Source of the DNA: Thalassobacterium sedimentorum
Lineage (GTDB): Bacteria > Verrucomicrobiota > Verrucomicrobiia > Opitutales > Coraliomargaritaceae
Assembly: GCF_031127905.1 (NCBI RefSeq)
Contig: NZ_JARXIC010000023.1
Coordinates: forward strand, 1 to 64,000
Length of the DNA: 64,000 nucleotides
Direction: 5' to 3'
The translations under genes were made by a program, and so were the position numbers. How positions within the stretch are numbered: position 1 is the first letter of the stretch; each line of letters opens with the position of its first letter. This document shows, piece by piece, positions 44,433-51,213 of this stretch. The notes beneath the pieces are model-generated. The model had not been told where the DNA came from and ran no database searches. It saw only the letters and a program-made list of their open reading frames with translations.

Positions 44433-44837
44433 ATCGGGTAGATTCAAAGAGTAAGACAGGCGCCCCGCCTGTCATACCAAACACAACGAAAAGACAGACA
44501 AGAGCAACTGTCGTTGCTGTTACTGAAGTGACAATTCATTAAGGTTCGGAGTTCCGCTTTTAAGCGGCCGCGTGGGACAGGCCACAAAAATGGGAACGTC
44601 CAATGTTGAATTATGAATACACTCTCATTCAAAATTCGACCTTGGACGTTGAATGTTCGACGTTCCTCCCCCCTTCTTAGGTAGCCTCGGTTCTCAGAAC
44701 CGGGGAGCGTCCGCGGTCTTCACAAGTGAAGCCCCTGCGAGAAAGATCCAGCACAAAGACCAAGACTTGACGAAGCGGCCTGCTTACAAAAGATTCAGAG
44801 CCGACACATCTCTTGTCCTCAAGTCGCGCGCTGAATC
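44433..44837. repeat. Gene-free mosaic of short palindromes
   Basis: This 405-bp gap contains GACAGGC-GCCCC-GCCTGTC (44455-44473) and an element starting GGAACGTCCAATGTTG and ending AATGTTCGACGTTCC (about 44590-44667), related to the M3 peptidase insert. A further hairpin block lies at about 44681-44740 (GGTTCT-C-AGAACC and CTTCAC-AA-GTGAAG). No credible coding frame was seen. Confidence 0.75.
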
Positions 44838-45344
44838 ATGATCCCCCCGAAACCACAATTCGAAGCACTGACAGATCCCGAATCCGTTTTACCGATTCTC
44901 GAAAAGATCTCATTTCTCGGCGGGATCACAGATGAAAAGCGAGCACTCATTTTCCAGTATTTTCAAGTCGCTCACTTCGCAAAAGGCGCCTACATCGCCA
45001 AAGAAGGGGAAGAGCCCTCCCACCTTTACATCATTCAAGAGGGGCAAGTAGAGCTACAGATCACTGATCGCTCGGTCACAGTCAGCAAGCGCAGCTTCCA
45101 TGTGGGCGACTGCTTTGGCGAGGCGGCCATGCTCTCGCTGATCAATAACACCGCCTCTTTTGTCGCTGCCGAAGACTGCACACTCATCATGCTCTCACGC
45201 CGCAACTTAAACAAATTGCGCGGCGAGGCACCCGACATCTTTTGCCAACTGATGGTCAACCTCGCCCGCGACCTTGCCCGCAAGCTGCAATACACCGATA
45301 TGATGTTATTGAAAAAGCAGCCCGGCACGCCAGTGGAGGTGTAG
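44838..45344 (+). CDS. Cyclic-nucleotide-binding-fold protein without DNA-binding domain
   Basis: A 168-residue protein made of one cNMP-binding beta-roll: FFQ-like FQVAHFAKGAYIAKEGEEPSHLYIIQEGQVELQ, VGDCFGEAAML, and TLIMLSRRNLNKL, followed by a long helix (LARDLARKLQYTDMMLL). There is no HTH domain, so it is not a Crp-type activator. The phosphate-binding loop reads GEAAMLSLINNTASF, where the usual Arg before T-A is replaced by Asn, so classical cAMP binding is doubtful. It may act as a regulatory partner subunit. It lies 109 bp upstream of ruvB. Confidence 0.88.
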   Translation: MIPPKPQFEALTDPESVLPILEKISFLGGITDEKRALIFQYFQVAHFAKGAYIAKEGEEPSHLYIIQEGQVELQITDRSVTVSKRSFHVGDCFGEAAMLSLINNTASFVAAEDCTLIMLSRRNLNKLRGEAPDIFCQLMVNLARDLARKLQYTDMMLLKKQPGTPVEV

Positions 45345-45452
45345 ACGAAGTGCCGCCAGCCGGGACGCCACACCTCCAGTCATTTCAAACTTCCCCCGGC
45401 TAGCTTCTCACTTCAAGCTCACACTTCCAACTTCACACTTCAAACTTCACAC

Positions 45453-46499
45453 ATGTCCTTTTCCTCCGAAGATCCGCCGACCGGCACCGACTTTATCGAG
45501 CAAACTCTGTCCGCGCCTGAAAACGCGGAAGAGTCGGCCTTGCGCCCGCTCTCGTTTAGCGACTTCGCGGGACAAGATAAGACCCTCGAGCGGCTGAAGG
45601 TGATGGTCGGCGCCGCGCGCGACCGCGGCGAACCGCTCAACCACATTCTCCTCAGCGGCCCTCCCGGCCTGGGTAAGACCACCCTCTCGCTCATCCTCGG
45701 CAACGAAATGGGCACCAAGGTGAACATCACCTCCGGGCCCGTCATCGACAAGCCCGCCGACCTCGCCGGCCTTTTGACCAACCTGAACGAGGGCGACATT
45801 CTCTTTATCGACGAGATCCACCGCATTCCTAAGACGGTGGAAGAGTATCTCTACTCCGCGATGGAAGACTTCCGGATCGACATCATGATCGATCAAGGGC
45901 CCAACGCCCGTAGCGTGCGGCTCAACCTCCCCCGCTTCACGCTACTCGGTGCCACCACCCGCATGGGCTTGCTGACCGCTCCCCTGCGCAGTCGTTTCAC
46001 CCTCCAGACCCGTCTCAACTACTACAACCACAGCGTGCTGCAGGGCATCATCGAGCGCACTTGTGGCATTCTGGAAGTTCCCTTCGAGCCCGCAGGCGCA
46101 GCCGAGATCGCGCGTCGCGCCCGCGGCACCCCGCGCATCGCGAATAACTTGGTCAACTTCTGCCGCGACTACGCCCAACAACGTGGCAACGGCACCATCA
46201 CCCAAACCTCCGCTGCCGCCGCACTGGAACTCTTGGAGATCGACCAACGCGGCTTGGACGAAATGGACAAACAGGTCATGCGCGTCATGGCGGAAAACTA
46301 CCGCGGCGGCCCCGTCGGCCTCGGCACGGTGGCGGTCGCGGTCGGCGAAGAAGCCCACACCTTGGAAGAAGTGCATGAGCCCTTTTTGATTCAGGAAGGC
46401 TACCTGCAACGCACCGCACAAGGTCGCGTGCTGACAGAAAAAGGCTGGCACGTGATCGGGCTGGAGCCCAAAGGCGGCGCCCAAACAGAACTGCTATAA
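45453..46499 (+). CDS. ruvB: Holliday junction branch-migration ATPase RuvB
   Basis: A 348-residue AAA+ motor that with RuvA drives Holliday-junction branch migration. Walker A is GPPGLGKTT (residues 69-77), Walker B is ILFIDEIHR, sensor I is LLGATTRMG, and the arginine finger region is APLRSRF. The C-terminal winged helix carries GGPVGLGTVAVAVGEEAHTLEEVHEPFLIQEGYLQRT. The start at 45453 is followed by about 25 variable residues before RPLSFSDFAGQD. No ruvA or ruvC is adjacent. The leader contains repeated CACTTC/ACTTCAA runs. Confidence 0.98.
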   Translation: MSFSSEDPPTGTDFIEQTLSAPENAEESALRPLSFSDFAGQDKTLERLKVMVGAARDRGEPLNHILLSGPPGLGKTTLSLILGNEMGTKVNITSGPVIDKPADLAGLLTNLNEGDILFIDEIHRIPKTVEEYLYSAMEDFRIDIMIDQGPNARSVRLNLPRFTLLGATTRMGLLTAPLRSRFTLQTRLNYYNHSVLQGIIERTCGILEVPFEPAGAAEIARRARGTPRIANNLVNFCRDYAQQRGNGTITQTSAAAALELLEIDQRGLDEMDKQVMRVMAENYRGGPVGLGTVAVAVGEEAHTLEEVHEPFLIQEGYLQRTAQGRVLTEKGWHVIGLEPKGGAQTELL

Positions 46500-46527
46500 G
46501 CCTGCTATAAGCCAATTGAGGCTTGGT

Positions 46528-47310
46528 TCACTCTTCCCTGACCTCGTGTATCTCACGGATACGCTCAGCGGTGTCGGGGTGAGTCTGAAACATATAGGCC
46601 CATCCGGGCAACTGCTCTTCTTGCTCCAGGATCTCAAACAAGCGCTCGGCGCCATCGCGACTACCGTAAACTTGATCGAGCACCTGCAATGCAAAACGAT
46701 CCGCCGCGCGCTCTTCTTCACGACTGTAATTCAGAGCTAGAAAGTTCGAGACTGAATCGAAGAGAGCATTACTTTGAAAGCCCGTCAGAAGCATCAACCC
46801 AGCGCCAAAACCAAGTTGACGGCCTAAGCGTTGCAAGTGATCACGCCCCGCGAAGTGTCCTAATTCGTGTGCTAAGACAAAAGCCAAGGCGATCTCCGCA
46901 TCCAGCGCGTCGAGCAGACCTTGCGTCAGGATGATGTGGCCTCCGGGCAGGGCAAAGGCATTCGGCTGCGTAGACGACTGATAGCCAAGCTGATAGTGCA
47001 GCGGCGGCACGCCTGTGGCTTGTTGCACTTTGGCTAAAATAGCTTCGGCTTTGCGCCATTGCTGCGCATAGGCCTCGGGCACCTCCTCGGCAAACTCATC
47101 AACGAAATGCCCCTCAAATAAGGCGGCCTCCCTTGCCGGCGAAATGCGCGACACTGCAAAGTCCGTCACCAAGCCAGCCAAAAAATAAAGTAAGCTGAGC
47201 ACGCATACCGTCAAAAGCGCCAGAGTCAGCAACTCACGCGCGAGCCCCCGGCCTCCGCCGCCGCTACTGTTTTCGGCACTCGCCCCTAGATCGCGTGCAA
47301 CGTATTTCAA
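46528..47310 (-). CDS. M48 family zinc metallopeptidase
   Basis: A 260-residue membrane-anchored peptidase. A helix (ELLTLALLTVCVLSLLYFLAGLVTDF, residues about 26-51) is followed by the periplasmic domain with NAFALPGGHIILTQGLL, the zinc motif H148-E-L-G-H152 in LAHELGHFAGRDH, and the third ligand region SREEERAADRFALQVL. The C-terminus HPDTAERIREI fits M48C proteins such as BepA/LoiP, envelope quality-control peptidases. Its start overlaps the stop of the upstream YbjQ gene by 4 bp, so the three minus-strand genes probably form an operon. Confidence 0.94.
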   Translation of the reverse strand: MKYVARDLGASAENSSGGGGRGLARELLTLALLTVCVLSLLYFLAGLVTDFAVSRISPAREAALFEGHFVDEFAEEVPEAYAQQWRKAEAILAKVQQATGVPPLHYQLGYQSSTQPNAFALPGGHIILTQGLLDALDAEIALAFVLAHELGHFAGRDHLQRLGRQLGFGAGLMLLTGFQSNALFDSVSNFLALNYSREEERAADRFALQVLDQVYGSRDGAERLFEILEQEEQLPGWAYMFQTHPDTAERIREIHEVREE

Positions 47311-47801
47311 TTTTCCGACCGGTAACGAATCGCCGTGCCATAGGCGATCACTTCCACTCCACCGATCCCCTTCTTGCGCGAGTGCACATTGGCAAGGTTG
47401 GACGTTTCCAGCCGCAGATTAATGATGGCATCGCAATCAGGCACCTGCTCCTTCAGCCGCAAAATCGCCTCGCGCTTCGCGCGGTCTAGCAAACTCTCGT
47501 AACTGCGGACATTACCTCCGAAAATATTTCGCAGCGAAGCTAAGATTTTCTTAAAATAATCCAGTGAGACCACGACAGAGGCCACCACCAAATGACCGTC
47601 CACGACAGAACGATCGGCATCAGCGGAACGCGTAGGAAAAATCGGCAATCTCGCATACTGCAGCTCCCGCTGACGGATAGAAGCGAAATGCCGACGTTCT
47701 AAAATACTGCCCACAACCAAGCCAAAGACTGCCAGAAACACTGGCATGCCATAGATCAAGATCAGCAGCAGCAAATTGATGGTATCTGCGGAATCATCCA
47801 T
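47307..47801 (-). CDS. YbjQ-family protein with N-terminal membrane helix
   Basis: A 164-residue protein. A membrane helix near residues 9-31 (LLLLILIYGMPVFLAVFGLVVG) precedes a YbjQ/UPF0145 domain with VVASVVVSLDYFKKILASLRNIFGGNVRSYESLLDRAKREAILRL and the end GVEVIAYGTAIRY. YbjQ domains form pentamers; their function is not known. It overlaps the M48 gene by 4 bp and lies 6 bp after a second, soluble YbjQ gene, so both paralogues are co-expressed with the peptidase. Confidence 0.85.
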   Translation of the reverse strand: MDDSADTINLLLLILIYGMPVFLAVFGLVVGSILERRHFASIRQRELQYARLPIFPTRSADADRSVVDGHLVVASVVVSLDYFKKILASLRNIFGGNVRSYESLLDRAKREAILRLKEQVPDCDAIINLRLETSNLANVHSRKKGIGGVEVIAYGTAIRYRSEN

Positions 47802-47807
47802 GGCCGC

Positions 47808-48146
47808 TTACTCTGCCCGCACCGCGGTGCCATAGACATATAATTCAGCCGCACCTTGCGCCACAGCCGAAGTCGAGAAACGCACATTCACCACCGCATT
47901 GGCGCCTAAGGCCTGCGCCTGCTCCACCATCCGCGTCGTCGCTTGCTCGCGCGCATCACCCAATAATTCGGTGTAGCCCTTCAACTCGCCACCCACTAAA
48001 TTTTTAAAACTTGCCGCAATGTCGCGCCCCACATGCTTCGCGCGCACGGTATTGCCCGTCACCAAACCGTAGTGCTCCACAATCGTCTTGCCCGGCACCT
48101 GTTCTACATTGGTCAACACCACCCCTTGAATGCTCGATAAGTTCAT
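47808..48146 (-). CDS. YbjQ family (UPF0145) protein
   Basis: A 112-residue protein covering a whole YbjQ domain: VLTNVEQVPGKTIVEHYGLVTGNTVRAKHVGRDIAASFKNLVGGELKGYTELL, followed by REQATTRMVEQAQALGANAVVNVRFSTSAV and a final YVYGTAVRAE. The Gly/Asn-rich loop GANAVVNVRF is typical. No helix or signal is present, so it is cytoplasmic. It is the first gene of the YbjQ-YbjQ-M48 operon. Confidence 0.93.
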   Translation of the reverse strand: MNLSSIQGVVLTNVEQVPGKTIVEHYGLVTGNTVRAKHVGRDIAASFKNLVGGELKGYTELLGDAREQATTRMVEQAQALGANAVVNVRFSTSAVAQGAAELYVYGTAVRAE

Positions 48147-48283
48147 ACGAATAAATAACGCTCAAATTCATAGCAAGTCGAGTGCTTTCTCTTAGTTTTT
48201 GTCACGCCCACACTCGAGCGAATGAAGCACATAAACTACAGTCTTCAGCTTGAAGATTGCCGCAAACAGGCATAGATAGCCGC

Positions 48284-48955
48284 ATGATCCAGCCTACAGT
48301 CCTCCTATTCGACGTCAACGAGACCTTGCTCGACCTCCGTCCACTACGCAAGTCGATCGGCCACGCACTGGGGGGGCGCGAAGATCTGTTGCCGCTCTGG
48401 TTCTCCACCATGCTGCATTATTCACTAGTCGAAACCCTGACCCAAGACTTCCACGGCTTTGGCGAAATCGGCACCGCCGCCCTGCGCATGCTTGCGGAGA
48501 CGCAGCAAATCGAGCTCAGCGCGGAGGCCGCGCAAGAGGCCGTCGTCGGCCCCCTCAACAGCCTGCCCCCGCACCCCGAAGTGCTGGCAGCGCTCCAGCA
48601 GCTACGCCAACAAGGCTACCGCCTGGCCACATTGACCAACTCCTCTGCCAGCGGAGCCCAAGCCCAACTAAGCAACGCCGGCATCGAGCCGCTATTGGAC
48701 AACAGCTACAGCGTCGAGAGCGTGCGCAAATACAAGCCACACAGCGGCGTCTACCGCATGGTGCTCGACGACCTCGCGCTCGAACCCGAGCAAGTATTGA
48801 TGGTGGCCGCGCACGCATGGGACCTCGCCGGCGCAAAAAACGTCGGCTTGCAGACCGCCTTCATCCAACGCCCCGGCACCGCGCTCTATCCCAACACCGC
48901 GCGCCCCGACTACGTGCTGCGCGATCTCACAGAATTGGCCCAGCGCCTCGCTTAA
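48284..48955 (+). CDS. HAD-superfamily hydrolase (haloacid dehalogenase type II-like)
   Basis: The ATG at 48284 gives MIQPTVLLFDVNETLLDL, placing the nucleophile D10 with N12 and T14 at the start; an upstream in-frame TTG is less likely. The 223-residue product has motif II TLTNSS, the lysine-containing region SVESVRKYKPHSGVYRMVL, and motif III VAAHAWDLAGAKNVGLQTAFIQRPG. This matches L-2-haloacid dehalogenase-type HADs, which hydrolyse C-halogen or phosphate bonds. The substrate is unknown. It is followed 21 bp later by the EamA transporter gene on the same strand. Confidence 0.93.
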   Translation: MIQPTVLLFDVNETLLDLRPLRKSIGHALGGREDLLPLWFSTMLHYSLVETLTQDFHGFGEIGTAALRMLAETQQIELSAEAAQEAVVGPLNSLPPHPEVLAALQQLRQQGYRLATLTNSSASGAQAQLSNAGIEPLLDNSYSVESVRKYKPHSGVYRMVLDDLALEPEQVLMVAAHAWDLAGAKNVGLQTAFIQRPGTALYPNTARPDYVLRDLTELAQRLA

Positions 48956-48976
48956 ACCGCGTCCAATCCATCGCAT

Positions 48977-49921
48977 ATGCCAGCTAAAGCGCCACCACTG
49001 ACTCAATTGCCAGTCGGTTTCTACCTACAGGTCTTGATTTGTGCCACCCTATGGGGCAGCGCATTCCCCGTCATCAAGAACAGCTATGCCGCCTTACAAA
49101 TCACCGGCTACGGCGAGCAACTGGTCTTCGCGGGCAGTCGCTTCGTACTGGCAGGACTGATGGTGCTCCCCTTTTGTCGTGGCCCCATCATAGAGAAACT
49201 CAAGCAAGCTCCACGTGGACCACTGATGGCGGTGGTGCTCGGGCAGACCTTCTTTCAATACATCTTCTTTTACTACGGGCTCAGCATTTCAACCGGCACC
49301 CTCGGGGCCCTGCTGGTGGGATCGGGCAGTTTCTGGTGGATGTTGCTCGCGCCGATGATACTCAAGACTGCTCCGCCTCAGCGCATTCACTGGATACTGC
49401 TGGGCGTGTGTTCGATCGGTATCGCCTGTGCGATTTACCAGCCCGGCGCCGACTTAAAAAACGCCGGTCTCGGCACGCTCGCCTTTCTCGCCGCATCCGG
49501 TTCCGGCGCCGTGGCCGCAACCTTCCTGAAAAAGGTCGCCCCCGTCGCCGGCAGTCGTTGCACCACCGCATTTTCACTCAGTCTGGGCGGACTCATGCTC
49601 TTGCTCATTTCTGCCAGCGCCTGGTCCAGCTACATCGCCCACTTCAATCTCACCACCCTCTTGGTCACGCTCTATCTCGCGGCCCTGTCCGCCACCGCGT
49701 TCACACTCTGGAATCGTCTAATTGAGCTCTACAGTGTCAATGTTCTCTCCACCTTTCGCTTCCTGATTCCTCTGATGGGCGTGATCGAATCCACCCTCTT
49801 CATCCCCGGCGAAAACCTACGCCCCGGCCTCATCATCGGAGCCCTGATCGTCGTCACCTCACTCATCATCATTTCCCAAGTCAAAGAAGCCCCCGTGGAA
49901 GGTCGCTGCATTCGTCCATGA
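48977..49921 (+). CDS. EamA/DMT-family transporter
   Basis: A 314-residue inner-membrane protein with about ten hydrophobic helices arranged as two EamA repeats. The first begins LQVLICATLWGSAFPVIKNSY, and TFFQYIFFYYGLSISTGTLGALLVGSGSFWW follows. The second runs through GTLAFLAASGSGAVAATFLKK to FRFLIPLMGVIESTLF. Drug/metabolite transporters of this type export amino acids, nucleosides or other metabolites; the substrate is unknown. It probably shares a transcript with the HAD gene. Confidence 0.93.
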   Translation: MPAKAPPLTQLPVGFYLQVLICATLWGSAFPVIKNSYAALQITGYGEQLVFAGSRFVLAGLMVLPFCRGPIIEKLKQAPRGPLMAVVLGQTFFQYIFFYYGLSISTGTLGALLVGSGSFWWMLLAPMILKTAPPQRIHWILLGVCSIGIACAIYQPGADLKNAGLGTLAFLAASGSGAVAATFLKKVAPVAGSRCTTAFSLSLGGLMLLLISASAWSSYIAHFNLTTLLVTLYLAALSATAFTLWNRLIELYSVNVLSTFRFLIPLMGVIESTLFIPGENLRPGLIIGALIVVTSLIIISQVKEAPVEGRCIRP

Positions 49922-49969
49922 ACCCCAAACGGTACAAACGCATTTGCACCATCCGAGGAGGGGGACGCT

Positions 49970-50062
49970 CTATCTTTTCCGTCGACTGACAGCTAAGCCA
50001 ATCACACAAAATCCTGCAACTACCCCGTAGATCCCTGGCTCCGGCACCACAGTGCTGAACGT
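49970..50062 (-). pseudogene. PEP-CTERM sorting-signal remnant
   Basis: On the minus strand this encodes TFSTVVPEPGIYGVVAGFC followed by VIGLAVSRRKR and a stop. It is a complete PEP-CTERM tail: V-PEP-G, a hydrophobic helix and a basic end, the export signal cleaved by exosortase/EpsH-type systems. It is in the same frame as the TPR gene ending at 50093 but is separated from it by that TGA and a further TAG at 50063-50065. So it is either the lost tail of that gene or a fragment of another gene. No exosortase gene is in the window. Confidence 0.75.
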
Positions 50063-50092
50063 CTAATCGCCTCCGAAACAAACCGCCCCAGC

Positions 50093-51058
50093 TCAACCCT
50101 CGTTCAGCAAAATCCAATCCTGCACATCGCTCTCCCAGTCTGCCTCTGCTGAGTTACGGGTTTGAATGTCAATTTCGATGCGCTCGTTGGCGGTTCGATC
50201 CCATGGCTGATAGCGGAACTCCAATTGCTGAAGGCCGCCTTCTGATCTGAAGACGGGGTAACGGGCGTCCACTTGCTCTGTCAACAGGAGGTCGCCAGGA
50301 TCGTCGAATCGTCCATTGCCTTCTGCGTCGACGGAGCACAACTGACCACTTGTATCGTAAACTTCGATACGGGTGGGGGCTGAAGCGCGCGTGCGTATTT
50401 GAATGGTATCGCTGGCATTCCCAGGACGGCTGATTTGGTGAAAGACGGGGATAAGGTAAAATGGGTTATCCCGAATCTCTGCTGCGTTGATCACGTGCAC
50501 ACGCTCCGCGGAAGTGGCGGGCATAATCAGCAGGTCGGCGCTGTGCTGCGCTTGTTCAAATTGGGCCGAGAGCGCGAGGCGCAGGTCCGCTGCAGGCTTC
50601 AAGTCTGCGGGCATTTTGAAACGGATCAAAATTTGTTCCAGCGGCGCTAGCTCAATCTTTTGAGCCGGCTCGGTCTGCGAGCGATAACTCGTATCGGACA
50701 AAGAGAAATGTAGATCCTCACCGGGCACCGCAGTGATTGCTAAATCCGTCGATGCGATCTGCAATTGAGGCTGAATCGAGTGCCCGCTTAGATTCGAAAG
50801 GGTAAAAATCGCTTCGTGCGCTTGGCCTTCAATCGGGGCGAAGCTTATGCGATGGGGTTGCAGGTCCAGCACGCCAGTCGCGAGATCTTCAGCTTCCTCT
50901 TTCGTGGAGTCGACCGCAGCTGAGCCGCTCGCGCGATGATAGTCCGCCAATTCGAAATACGTCGCCAGCTTGCCTTGAGCCCGATTCACCCGCGGGCTCA
51001 AACCCACCGCTTTCAACATTTCAATCGCTTGGGTCTGCAGCGTGAGCGCTTCCTCCAT
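50093..51058 (-). CDS. C-terminal part of a TPR/beta-domain secreted protein (frameshifted from the Sel1 gene)
   Basis: The first ATG in this frame is at 51058, but the frame stays open upstream to at least 51241 and codes for convincing TPR sequence there (LRIKALIASVEFG, EITEALQLARSRGL, LYELYARLLVAQQRMEEAL). No ATG, GTG or TTG start is found between 51217 and 51058. The first 60 residues are TPR helix, then beta-rich domains (HRISFAPIEGQAHEAIFTLSNLSGHSIQPQL, RIEVYDTSGQLCSVDAEGNGRFDDPGD). This is best explained as the C-terminal half of the upstream gene after a frameshift near 51220-51240. A PEP-CTERM tail follows in frame behind two stops. Confidence 0.7.
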   Translation of the reverse strand: MEEALTLQTQAIEMLKAVGLSPRVNRAQGKLATYFELADYHRASGSAAVDSTKEEAEDLATGVLDLQPHRISFAPIEGQAHEAIFTLSNLSGHSIQPQLQIASTDLAITAVPGEDLHFSLSDTSYRSQTEPAQKIELAPLEQILIRFKMPADLKPAADLRLALSAQFEQAQHSADLLIMPATSAERVHVINAAEIRDNPFYLIPVFHQISRPGNASDTIQIRTRASAPTRIEVYDTSGQLCSVDAEGNGRFDDPGDLLLTEQVDARYPVFRSEGGLQQLEFRYQPWDRTANERIEIDIQTRNSAEADWESDVQDWILLNEG

Positions 51059-51213
51059 GCGTTGCTGAGCGACCAGTAAACGCGCATAAAGCTCATAGAG
51101 CCGGGGCTCGATATTTTTTAGCCCCCGGCTTCTGGCGAGTTGCAGGGCTTCGGTGATTTCCTGTTCCCGCCCGACGAGATCACTGTTTTCAATGCCAAAC
51201 TCAACAGAGGCAA

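Noticed and set aside
44455-44473. Hairpin after the RND pump as a Rho-independent terminator
   Set aside because: The stem is convincing but no T-run follows on either strand, so it is listed only as part of the palindrome mosaic.
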